From UBA6100 sp049658145 (lineage in GTDB: Bacteria; Actinomycetota; Coriobacteriia; Anaerosomatales; Anaerosomataceae): a stretch of DNA of 26,263 bases. The stretch lies in assembly GCA_049658145.1 (NCBI GenBank), contig JBASOJ010000084.1:1-26263 (forward strand), read 5' to 3'. Under the pieces are notes generated by a model. It was not told the DNA's origin, did not search any database, and saw only the letters and a list, made by a program, of their open reading frames with translations. Within the stretch, counting starts at the first letter, position 1. Every line of letters starts with the position of its first letter. A program made the position numbers and the translations under genes. This document shows positions 7,254 to 13,638 of the stretch, piece by piece.

Positions 7254-8236
7254 TGGACTGCGTGCAGGCGTGTGAGATCATCTCCACCGCCCACGACGGT
7301 GAGTTCGTCGACGCGGCCGCGCTTGCGCAGGCGCGCGCGCATGCCGACGTGTGTGCGGAGTGCGCGGCCTTCGTTCGGGTTCTCGACCGAATCGCAACCA
7401 CCCCCCTGCCCGAGGCACCGGCGGAACTCGTCGCGCGCATCGGTGACATCGCCACTCAGGTGTCAAGCGACGCCCGGCGTGCGGCCGACAACGCCGCCAC
7501 ACCCGAGCCCACCCCACCGCGAGCCCGGCGCGATCGGGAGCGAATCGTCTGGCTCCCCCGCGTTGCCGCCCTCGCCTCGGCCGCGGCCGTCCTGCTGGTG
7601 GTGATCTCGGCGGGAGGGATCGCCCTGCTCCGCACTACCATGCAAACCGCCAACGAGGAGTCCGTGAAGCAGGTCGGTGGAGACGAGGCGCTCATGGCCG
7701 CACCCTCCGCCGAGGTGGCCGAGGATGTGGCATCTGCCCGCTCCGGGGCCGCCGCAGGGCCCGCATTCGTGAGCCTGGACACGGCGGTGTGGACACTCTC
7801 AGGGGTGACCGACACGGCGCCCTCGCCGCTGGTCGCCGCAGGCAGCGTGACGACGTCACTCAGCGGAAACGTCCCCGAGGAGCGGTCGGCGTCATTCGTG
7901 GGCGATGACCGGTCGGTGTTGTACGTGACCGACGATGATGGCGGGTACCACATCTTCAGCCGTGTCGTCCGCACGCTCGGCGGCAGGGACTACGGCCTGG
8001 TGACCGCGACGCCTCTCGACTCCTTCGGCGTGTGGCCGTCGCTGCCCGGACCGGCTCCGGACGCCACCGACGGCTCACCCGTCTTCGAGTCCGCAGGATA
8101 CGACGACCGTGGCGTAGAGGTGTTCGTCCCGCCTGGCGGAGACACAGCCGACGGCTTCGCGATCGCGCCCGGCACGGCACTCGATGACCCTGCCGCCGGC
8201 AACCCCGGCTGGACCTGGTGGGAGCCGCTTCCCTAG
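7253..8236 (+). CDS. Transmembrane zinc-finger anti-sigma factor with unknown sensor domain
   Basis: This is the probable inhibitor of the upstream ECF sigma factor. The first 40 residues form a ZAS domain: Cys7 plus His30-x3-Cys34-x2-Cys37 (HADVCAEC), the zinc-binding anti-sigma signature. A Pro/Arg-rich linker leads to one membrane helix (about residues 102-126). The remaining ~200 residues are predicted to be outside the cell; I recognise no sensor family in them. They are acidic, low in Cys, and end in a Trp/Pro-rich tail (GWTWWEPLP). I chose the ATG at 7253, which shares its A with the sigma stop (TGATG) and has AGGAGG 9 nt upstream; a GTG one codon earlier is equally usable. The gene ends three bases from the convergent queA stop. 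Confidence 0.85.
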   Translation: MDCVQACEIISTAHDGEFVDAAALAQARAHADVCAECAAFVRVLDRIATTPLPEAPAELVARIGDIATQVSSDARRAADNAATPEPTPPRARRDRERIVWLPRVAALASAAAVLLVVISAGGIALLRTTMQTANEESVKQVGGDEALMAAPSAEVAEDVASARSGAAAGPAFVSLDTAVWTLSGVTDTAPSPLVAAGSVTTSLSGNVPEERSASFVGDDRSVLYVTDDDGGYHIFSRVVRTLGGRDYGLVTATPLDSFGVWPSLPGPAPDATDGSPVFESAGYDDRGVEVFVPPGGDTADGFAIAPGTALDDPAAGNPGWTWWEPLP

Positions 8237-8239
8237 GCG

Positions 8240-9274
8240 CTAGAGGATCAGCATCGCGTCGCCGAAGGAAAGGAACCGGTAGCGCTCTCCGCGTGCGAGA
8301 TCGTACGCGCGCATGATCAGGTCGCGGCCCGCGAACGCGCTCACCATCATGAGCAGCGTCGAGCGCGGAACGTGGAAGTTCGTGATGATCGCGTCGGCCA
8401 CGCCGAAGCGGAAGCCCGGCAGTATGTAGAGGTCGGTCGAGCCTTCCGACGCCTCAACGAGCCCGGTCTCCTCATTGAAGGCGCTCTCGACCGCCCTGAC
8501 CGATGTGGTTCCTACGCAGATCACCCGGCTCCCGCGGGCCCTGGCGTCGTTGATGGCCCCAGCGGCCGCAGCGGGCACGCGGTAGTGCTCACTGTGGATC
8601 GGGTGCTCCGCGGGGTCGTCGACCGCAACCGGCCGGAACGTGTCGAGGCCCACGTCGAGCTCGACCGTCGCAAGGTGCACCCCCGCCATCTGCACGGCCT
8701 CGAGCAGCTCGCCGGTGAAGTGCAGGCCGGCGGTCGGTGCCGCTACGCTGTGCCCCTCGGCGGCGTAGACCGTCTGGTACTCGGCGGGGTCTCGGAGCGG
8801 CTCGGTGATGTACGGCGGCAGGGGCACCTCGCCTATGCGGTGGACCGCGTCAAGGAACGTGCCTGCGGGCGTGTGGAACTGGATCAGCCGCGCGCCCGAC
8901 TCCTCGAGGACATCGACCACCAGCCCGGCGATCTCACCCGTGCCGAAGGTGATGTGCGCCCCGGCCTTGATGCGTCGTCCCGGCTTGACGAGGCACTCCC
9001 AGGTCTCCCCGTACGCACGGCGAAGGAGCAGCACTTCGACCGCCCCGCCGGTCTCGTCCTTGGCGCCCTTCAGGCGCGCCGGCAGCACGCGCGTCTCGTT
9101 CACCACCAGAACGTCGCCCGCTTCGAGATACTCGAGGATGTCGCCGAACGCGCGGTGGTCGATCTGCCCGCTCGTGCGGTCCACCACCATCAGGCGGCAG
9201 GTATCACGCGGCTGTACCGGATGCTGCGCGATGAGTCCACTCGGCAGCTCGTAATCGAAGTCGTCGGTCTTCAT
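8240..9274 (-). CDS. queA: S-adenosylmethionine:tRNA ribosyltransferase-isomerase QueA
   Basis: QueA transfers and isomerises the ribose of SAM onto preQ1 in tRNA, giving epoxyqueuosine. The 344-residue length is standard. Family hallmarks are the N-terminal FDYELPSGLIAQHPVQPRD, the VLVVNETRVLPARLKG block, and VAAPTAGLHFT. Near the C-terminus are VGTTSVRAVES and the TDLYILPGFRFGVADAIITN region, followed by NFHVPRSTLLMMVSAFAG. It sits directly downstream of queH's product frame in transcription order (queH ends 64 nt upstream), but it has its own TACACT -10 box. The product of QueA is the substrate of QueH. The ATG at 9274 has an AAGGGGCAGG purine stretch upstream. Confidence 0.97.
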   Translation of the reverse strand: MKTDDFDYELPSGLIAQHPVQPRDTCRLMVVDRTSGQIDHRAFGDILEYLEAGDVLVVNETRVLPARLKGAKDETGGAVEVLLLRRAYGETWECLVKPGRRIKAGAHITFGTGEIAGLVVDVLEESGARLIQFHTPAGTFLDAVHRIGEVPLPPYITEPLRDPAEYQTVYAAEGHSVAAPTAGLHFTGELLEAVQMAGVHLATVELDVGLDTFRPVAVDDPAEHPIHSEHYRVPAAAAGAINDARARGSRVICVGTTSVRAVESAFNEETGLVEASEGSTDLYILPGFRFGVADAIITNFHVPRSTLLMMVSAFAGRDLIMRAYDLARGERYRFLSFGDAMLIL

Positions 9275-9312
9275 GTGTCGCCTGCCCCTTCACACGCCGC
9301 GATCCTTTCGGC

Positions 9313-9318
9313 AGTGTA
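9313..9318 (-). promoter_or_regulatory. -10 box of queA
   Basis: TACACT inside the sequence GCGGTACACTGCC, repeated exactly (GCGGTACACTGCC) upstream of queH. Start of transcription would be near 9306, leaving a ~30-nt leader. No clear -35. Confidence 0.4.
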
Positions 9319-9338
9319 CCGCAGCACTTCCGGCGCAC

Positions 9339-9896
9339 TCAGCGCTTCTGTCGCTCGGCTCTGCGTGCCGCGCGCTCGGCCTCTGCCTCGGCCATGCTCG
9401 GCAGACACCCGCAATAGTTCTGACGGTACATGCCGAGCTCGCGCGAGCGCCTGGTCGCGTCGGGGTACCGGTCGCGAAAGTCGGTCGCCAGGAAGCCCAC
9501 GCCGGCTTCGGCGCACGCCTCCTCCCCCATGGCGCGGATCGCGGCGGGGTCCTGGTACGGACTCACCGTGAGCGTGGTCGCCACCGCATCGAAGCCCTGG
9601 CGCGCCGCCTCGGCGGCGACCATCCCGATCCGGAGCCGGTAGCAGGCGTGGCAGCGTTCCGGGCGGGTGAGGCCTTCGGTCGCGGCCAGCCACGCTTCGG
9701 GCTCGTACGGCAGCTCGCGCACGTCGATCCCTGCGGCCTCGGCGTACTCGACCAGGGTGTCGCGCCGGCGCGCGTACTCCTCGGCCGGACGGATGTTGGG
9801 GTTCGCATAGCACACGAAGACGTCGTGCTCCGCCGCGAGCGCGTCGTACGGCTCGAGCAGACACGGTCCGCAACATGCATGGAGCAGCACCTTCAC
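9339..9896 (-). CDS. queH: Epoxyqueuosine reductase QueH
   Basis: QueH (formerly DUF208) reduces epoxyqueuosine to queuosine in tRNA and replaces the cobalamin enzyme QueG. It carries iron bound by conserved cysteines. The 185-residue protein shows HACCGPC at residues 6-12, CHACYRLR beginning at Cys82, and YCGC at about 161-164, near a highly charged C-terminal tail. The frame is open to a GTG at 9911, but the ribosome-binding site GGAGGT lies inside those first codons and the TACACT promoter would start transcription near 9909. The real start is therefore the GTG at 9896, giving VKVLLHACCGPC. With tgt and queA it completes the last three steps of queuosine formation. Confidence 0.95.
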   Translation of the reverse strand: MKVLLHACCGPCLLEPYDALAAEHDVFVCYANPNIRPAEEYARRRDTLVEYAEAAGIDVRELPYEPEAWLAATEGLTRPERCHACYRLRIGMVAAEAARQGFDAVATTLTVSPYQDPAAIRAMGEEACAEAGVGFLATDFRDRYPDATRRSRELGMYRQNYCGCLPSMAEAEAERAARRAERQKR

Positions 9897-9915
9897 CGCA
9901 TCCACCTCCACGGGC

Positions 9916-9921
9916 AGTGTA
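9916..9921 (-). promoter_or_regulatory. -10 box of queH
   Basis: TACACT in GGCGGTACACTGCC. The predicted transcription start (about 9909) falls just at the GGAGGT ribosome-binding site, so the leader is only about 13 nt and the downstream GTG at 9896 is the start codon. Confidence 0.45.
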
Positions 9922-9944
9922 CCGCCGCCGGTTGCGCCACGGCG

Positions 9945-10583
9945 CTAGCCCACGAACGCCGAGGCCAACGTCACCAGGCCGAAGACCACGAACACGACCG
10001 CCGAGAACCGCGCGATCGCCCGGCGCGGCAATCTCGCGCCCAGCACGGCGCCGATCACGATCGCGAGTGCGTCGGCGGCAAGGAAGCCTGCCGAGGAGCC
10101 CAGCCACACACCGAGCGCGGTTCCCGCGGTGCCCGCCTCCGGCGGCTTGATGCCGCTCGCGAACGAGCCCAGTGTGCGAAGCGCCGCTGCAGGATCCGCG
10201 GCGATCGACACGGTCATCAGTTGCGTCTTGTCGCCGAACTCGGCGAGCAACAGCGCGGCCGCAACCGTGAGGACCGGGCCGAGTGCGAACGTGCGGGTGC
10301 CCTCCTCGGCCTCATCATCTCCTGCACTGCGCCACGTGATGACACCGAAAGCGACAAACAACAACCCCGCGACCACCGAGACCACATCCCCGGGGATGAG
10401 CGCGCCGACGGCCCGCCCGAGGAGCACGGCAGCCGCCTGCAGCAGCAGGATCGCGATGGCGGCGCCCGCCACGACCTTGGCCGGGCGGTACTTGGCGGCG
10501 AAGCCGAGCAGCAGCAGCTGGCTCTTGTCGCCGAGCTCGGCGAGACCGACGAGAACGAACGCGAGTATGAAGGCAGCGCCCAA
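9945..10583 (-). CDS. TMEM165/GDT1 family cation transporter
   Basis: This integral membrane protein of 212 residues carries the two family signatures E-x-G-D-K-(S/T): ELGDKSQ at 16-22 and EFGDKTQ at about 114-120, each in a hydrophobic repeat of three helices. Members of this family (UPF0016) export Mn2+ or Ca2+ from the cytoplasm in exchange for protons; the substrate here is inferred, not visible. The two repeats are joined by an acidic loop (GDDEAEEG). The start is a TTG at 10583, three bases after the stop of the upstream gene, with AGGA eight bases before it inside that gene. The two are thus coupled. No Mn riboswitch is seen. Confidence 0.9.
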   Translation of the reverse strand: MGAAFILAFVLVGLAELGDKSQLLLLGFAAKYRPAKVVAGAAIAILLLQAAAVLLGRAVGALIPGDVVSVVAGLLFVAFGVITWRSAGDDEAEEGTRTFALGPVLTVAAALLLAEFGDKTQLMTVSIAADPAAALRTLGSFASGIKPPEAGTAGTALGVWLGSSAGFLAADALAIVIGAVLGARLPRRAIARFSAVVFVVFGLVTLASAFVG

Positions 10584-10585
10584 CG

Positions 10586-11332
10586 TCAGCGTCCTGCGGA
10601 GGCGACGGCGCCTCGCCTGGCGCGCGTCCGCTCACGCACGACAACGATCACGAGCGCGACGACGGCGAGGACCAGCAGGCCGAGCAGCACGGGCAGGATG
10701 GTCGAGTCCACCTGACCCTCAGCCGCTGCGGCAGCACCGGTCGCCCAGCTGGCCTCGATCACCATCGAGTCGCCCTGGGCCAGGGGACCCCCCGTGAGCG
10801 GGTATAACGTCTGGCCCTCCGCATTCGTGTCGATCTCGCCGCCGACCGGCGGCGAGACTTCGACGTCGGTTGCTCCGGCGGGGACGATGATCGACGCGCG
10901 CACCGGCACCTCGTCTCCCGGATTCGTCCAGGTCATCGCGGCGCTCTGGCGGGAACCGGAGGCTGACGCCGCCGGCAACTGCAGCTCCAACTGCGCCGTG
11001 TACGCCTGCTCGATCGTCATGGTGTAGACATCCATGTCGTCGACGGTCTCCATCGCGGTCTCGCGCGTCGGGTCGTTGGCGGTCGGACCACCGAGGACCT
11101 CGCCAGCCCAGAGCAACGTCGCACCCGCGGGCACAGGCACCGTGACGGTGATGGGCAGCGGCGACTGGGGGTCGGCGACGGCGGTGACGACCAGGAGCGA
11201 GACGTCCGCGGCCGGTTCGTACTGGATCTGGTATTCGAGCACCGTCGACGCGCTGGCCGTCGCCGGAAGGACAAGCAAGACGGCGAACAGCAGCGCGGCG
11301 ACGAGCCGTGCGTGGTGGTGCGTGCGGGTCAT
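10586..11332 (-). CDS. Secreted, C-terminally membrane-anchored protein of unknown function
   Basis: I do not recognise this family. The 248-residue protein has a clear Sec signal peptide (positive start, hydrophobic core, likely cut after TASA near residue 28). A ~180-residue extracytoplasmic part with beta-rich, Val/Thr/Pro-heavy composition follows. It contains two internal segments with similar wording, PITVTVPVPAGATLLW and VRASIIVPAGATDVEV, which suggest duplicated beta-sandwich units. A C-terminal membrane helix (about 212-232) is followed by a very basic tail (RERTRARRG), so the tail faces the cytoplasm. The ATG at 11332 has GGGAGG eight bases upstream. It is the first gene of a unit with the GDT1 cation exporter and could act with it, but that is only inference from spacing. 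Confidence 0.75.
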   Translation of the reverse strand: MTRTHHHARLVAALLFAVLLVLPATASASTVLEYQIQYEPAADVSLLVVTAVADPQSPLPITVTVPVPAGATLLWAGEVLGGPTANDPTRETAMETVDDMDVYTMTIEQAYTAQLELQLPAASASGSRQSAAMTWTNPGDEVPVRASIIVPAGATDVEVSPPVGGEIDTNAEGQTLYPLTGGPLAQGDSMVIEASWATGAAAAAEGQVDSTILPVLLGLLVLAVVALVIVVVRERTRARRGAVASAGR

Positions 11333-11368
11333 TTCGGCGGCCTCCCGGTCGTGTCGGTCTGACGCGGC

Positions 11369-11374
11369 ATTCTA
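11369..11374 (-). promoter_or_regulatory. -10 box of the secreted-protein/GDT1 unit
   Basis: TAGAAT in CGCGGTAGAATGCC, about 37 nt before the ATG at 11332. No clear -35 box; same box sequence as recJ, tgt and pdxS. Confidence 0.4.
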
Positions 11375-11403
11375 CCGCGAAGATGTGTAGAGAACATGCC
11401 GTC

Positions 11404-12255
11404 TCAGAGGCCCGCCGCAGCCGCTTCGGCAGCGGTGACGGTGTTGACCATCAGCATGGCACGCGTCATCGGACCGACACCGCCCGGCACCGGCGTGATC
11501 GCCGAGGCGATCGGTTCGACCGCCGCGAAGTCCACGTCGCCCACTATCCCCTCGTCGGTGCGATTGATGCCGACGTCGATGACGACCGCGCCCGGCCTCA
11601 CGTACGAGGCGTCGATCATCTTCGGTCTGCCGATTGCGGCTACGATCAGATCAGCCTCCCGGCAGACCGCCGGGAGGTCCTTTGTGCGCGAGTGACACAC
11701 CGTCACCGTGGCGTTCGCCTCAAGGAGCAGGAGTGCCATCGGCTTACCCACGATCGTCGAGCGCCCCACGACGACGGCACGCATGCCCGACGGATCGATG
11801 TCGTATGCCTTCAGCATCTCCATCACCCCGGCCGGCGTGCAGGCACGGAAGCCCGGAAGGCCGCGCACCAGCAACCCGAGACTCTGCGGATGGAAGCCGT
11901 CGGCGTCCTTGGCGGGCGAGATCCGCTCGATCACCGACTCGGCATCCAGATGATCGGGCAGCGGCATCTGCACGAGGATGCCGTGCACCGCAGGGTCCGC
12001 GTTGAGCGCGTCGATGAGCCCGTCAAGCTCGGCCTGCGTGGTCTCGGCCGGCAGCCGATGGTCCCGACCCTCGATCCCCACCGCCGCGCAGTCGCGCTCC
12101 TTCATGCGAACGTACGACACCGAGGCCGGGTCGTCGCCCACCAGCACGACCGCAAGGCATGGCGTCAGGCCACGCTTGATAAGAACCTGCGCACGCGCGG
12201 CCGCGCGTTCCCGTACCGCGGATGCGACCGCGTTGCCATCGATGATGGTTGCCAT
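11404..12255 (-). CDS. folD: Bifunctional methylenetetrahydrofolate dehydrogenase/cyclohydrolase FolD
   Basis: FolD interconverts 5,10-methylene-, 5,10-methenyl- and 10-formyl-tetrahydrofolate, the central one-carbon exchange. The 283-residue length is normal. The catalytic pair Tyr48 and Lys52 is in SYVRMKERDC, followed by GILVQMPLP (Gln for folate) and KDADGFHPQSLG (usual form KDVDGFH). Then come CTPAGVMEML, the nucleotide-binding VVVGRSTIVGKP, and the C-terminal TPVPGGVGPMT. The ATG at 12255 has GGGAG eight bases upstream. It has its own promoter, which overlaps the end of the isochorismatase-type gene upstream. No other folate gene is nearby. Confidence 0.97.
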   Translation of the reverse strand: MATIIDGNAVASAVRERAAARAQVLIKRGLTPCLAVVLVGDDPASVSYVRMKERDCAAVGIEGRDHRLPAETTQAELDGLIDALNADPAVHGILVQMPLPDHLDAESVIERISPAKDADGFHPQSLGLLVRGLPGFRACTPAGVMEMLKAYDIDPSGMRAVVVGRSTIVGKPMALLLLEANATVTVCHSRTKDLPAVCREADLIVAAIGRPKMIDASYVRPGAVVIDVGINRTDEGIVGDVDFAAVEPIASAITPVPGGVGPMTRAMLMVNTVTAAEAAAAGL

Positions 12256-12308
12256 GTCCGATGCTCCCGCTCTCGAAGTGGATCACGCCGGGACCCCAGC
12301 GCGCAGAC

Positions 12309-12338
12309 AGTGTACCGAAAGGGTCGCCCGATGGTCAC
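12309..12338 (-). promoter_or_regulatory. Promoter of folD
   Basis: -10 TACACT (12309-12314) and -35 GTGACC (12333-12338), separated by 18 nt. The -10 lies in CGGTACACTG, the motif shared with queA and queH. The -35 overlaps the stop codon of the preceding gene. Confidence 0.45.
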
Positions 12339-12907
12339 CCGTCGAGCGGATGCGCCTTCACCTGTGCAAGCACTTCACGGAACTCGGGCGTGCCTGCACG
12401 GCCGAGCGCCTCGTATATGACCGACTCGGCAACCGTGATCTCCGCGCCGGCCGCACGCAGGCGCTCCAGCGCTACCTCGTGATCCATGCTGCGCCGGGAA
12501 CATACCGCGTCCGCCACCACGTGCACACGATATCCTTCGGCGAGCAGCGCCAGTGCCGTCTGCGCCACACAGATGTGCGTCTCCATCCCCGCGATCAGCA
12601 CCTGCCGGCGCCCGAGTGCGCCCAACCGTTCCGCGAAGGCCGGCTCGGCCAGACAGGAAAAGGTGACCTTATCGACCGTCACGGTCTCGCCCACCGCCTC
12701 ACGCAGAGCTTGCACGGTGTCACCGAGGCCTTCGGGATACTGACGGGTCACGATCAACGGCACGTCGAGAAGCCGGACGACTCGGGCGAGCAGCGCAGAC
12801 GTGCGCACGACGGCATCACGGCGCTCCATCGCCGATGCCAGCGATTCCTGCATGTCCATGAGCACCAGCACCGCATCAGAGCGATCGACGACGCGTTCTG
12901 CTGTCAC
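12335..12907 (-). CDS. Isochorismatase-family cysteine hydrolase
   Basis: The product has a nicotinamidase/isochorismatase fold with the Asp-Lys-Cys catalytic triad visible. Asp18 is in VLVLMDMQ, Lys80 in VTVDKVTFSC and Cys113 in GMETHICVAQTA. The ETH-x-CV-x-Q wording is nearest the YcaC-like, substrate-unassigned branch. Its length is 190 residues. The longest frame opens at an ATG at 12940, but GGAAGGAGG lies inside those codons, pointing to the GTG at 12907 (7 nt after the RBS), or the GTG just before it. It diverges from a superoxide reductase gene, and a perfect inverted repeat lies between the two promoters, so the pair may answer to one regulator. The substrate is unknown. Confidence 0.88.
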   Translation of the reverse strand: MTAERVVDRSDAVLVLMDMQESLASAMERRDAVVRTSALLARVVRLLDVPLIVTRQYPEGLGDTVQALREAVGETVTVDKVTFSCLAEPAFAERLGALGRRQVLIAGMETHICVAQTALALLAEGYRVHVVADAVCSRRSMDHEVALERLRAAGAEITVAESVIYEALGRAGTPEFREVLAQVKAHPLDG

Positions 12908-12964
12908 CACGACCCCTCCTTCCACCCACCCCGGGCGCATCAGCCTGCCCCCGGCTCGTCCCGG

Positions 12965-12970
12965 ATTCTA
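12965..12970 (-). promoter_or_regulatory. -10 box of the isochorismatase-family gene
   Basis: TAGAAT in GGAGTAGAATCCGG, about 58 nt before the GTG start. It lies six bases from one arm of the ACATACCC inverted repeat. Confidence 0.4.
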
Positions 12971-12975
12971 CTCCG

Positions 12976-13001
12976 ACATACCCGCGCTCATCGGGGTATG
13001 T
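12976..13001. promoter_or_regulatory. Perfect inverted repeat between divergent promoters (candidate operator)
   Basis: ACATACCC (12976-12983) and GGGTATGT (12994-13001) are exact reverse complements separated by 10 nt. The left arm is next to the -10 of the isochorismatase-family gene. The right arm overlaps a plus-strand TATGTT (12997-13002), a possible -10 for the superoxide reductase gene with CCGACA 18 nt upstream. This is the layout of a dimeric regulator site. Confidence 0.5.
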
Positions 13002-13045
13002 TCATCTGGAAGCCTTGCGGGGCCCCTATCACAAAGGAGGACGCC

Positions 13046-13393
13046 ATGTCCGATGCACCGATCCTCGGTCCGCTGAATCTGGTCGCCGACCTGTCCGCTG
13101 CCGGCGACTTCGAGAAGAAGCATACGCCCCATATCGATGTCGACGAGGTCGACGAGGGACTGCTCATCACCGTCTCGGTGGGCTGGAACGTGCCGCATCC
13201 CAACCAGCCCGACCACTTCATCACCTGGATCGAGCTCTACGCGGGCGAGGCACCCATCGCACGCTTCGACCTCTCCCCCGTCGCCACCGTCCCGGTGGTA
13301 TCGGTCGTCGTCAACGTCGACCCGGGCACGGTCATCCGGGCCATCGAACACTGCAACCTGCACGGTCTGTGGGCGGCTGACATCACGGTCTGA
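13046..13393 (+). CDS. Superoxide reductase (neelaredoxin type)
   Basis: This 115-residue class II superoxide reductase converts superoxide to hydrogen peroxide without making oxygen, an anaerobe's defence. The Fe(Cys)(His)4 centre is complete: His26 in KKHTPHI, His51 and His57 in VPHPNQPDHFI, Cys103 and His106 in HCNLHGLW. There is no N-terminal desulforedoxin (Cys4) domain, so it is the one-iron neelaredoxin form. The usual E-K-H-x-P motif reads K-K-H-T-P, so the sixth-ligand Glu position is Lys (Glu23 is one residue further away). The ATG at 13046 has an excellent AAAGGAGG five bases upstream; the same frame is open far upstream, but only as antisense to neighbouring genes. No rubredoxin or rubrerythrin is in the window. 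Confidence 0.93.
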   Translation: MSDAPILGPLNLVADLSAAGDFEKKHTPHIDVDEVDEGLLITVSVGWNVPHPNQPDHFITWIELYAGEAPIARFDLSPVATVPVVSVVVNVDPGTVIRAIEHCNLHGLWAADITV

Positions 13394-13638
13394 GTGTGGA
13401 TCGTCCCATCCCCGGACACGCGAAGGCCCGCCGACGCACCCGAGGTAAGTGCCCACCCGATGAGCACGCCCGGGACCCCCACGAGGGCGGCCGTGAGGAG
13501 CAGTGCCGAGCCCGAGACGAACAGGACCACGAACCGGACGATCTTCGCCCGGTTTCGATCCACGCGTACCCACAGCGGCTCCGGCCGGAAGCGCAGCGAC
13601 CGCGTGGACGCGTTGTCTGCGCGGTCTGCGACGATCAG
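13394..13638 (-). pseudogene. Remnant of a membrane-protein gene between ruvB and the superoxide reductase
   Basis: The minus-strand frame that follows the ruvB stop codon is open and strongly GC-rich at third positions, like a real gene. It reads RSLRFRPEPLWVRVDRNRAK, then a long hydrophobic stretch (VVLFVSGSALLL...GVPGVLIGWAL). The first possible start is a GTG at 13563 (VDRNRAK). Once the frame passes 13394 it becomes antisense to the superoxide reductase gene and loses that codon pattern. It therefore looks like the N-terminal part of a two-helix membrane protein that has lost its 3' end. A very small intact membrane peptide is the alternative. The charged-then-hydrophobic start is reminiscent of M48 peptidases but is not enough to assign a family. 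Confidence 0.4.

Noticed and set aside
9897..9911. GTG at 9911 as start of queH
   Set aside because: The ribosome-binding site lies inside those codons and the predicted transcript begins at about the same place; GTG 9896 fits both.
9273..10715. 480-codon plus-strand frame over queA/queH/GDT1
   Set aside because: Low-complexity Arg/His/Gln-rich translation, antisense to three clear genes.
11978..13045. Upstream extension of the superoxide reductase frame to 471 residues
   Set aside because: The extension is antisense to folD and the isochorismatase-type gene. AAAGGAGG before the ATG at 13046 and the family length fix the start.
13237..13393. Continuation of the ruvB-adjacent membrane frame into the superoxide reductase gene
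   Set aside because: Codon pattern changes to that of an antisense shadow at 13393; only the part up to there was kept as a remnant.
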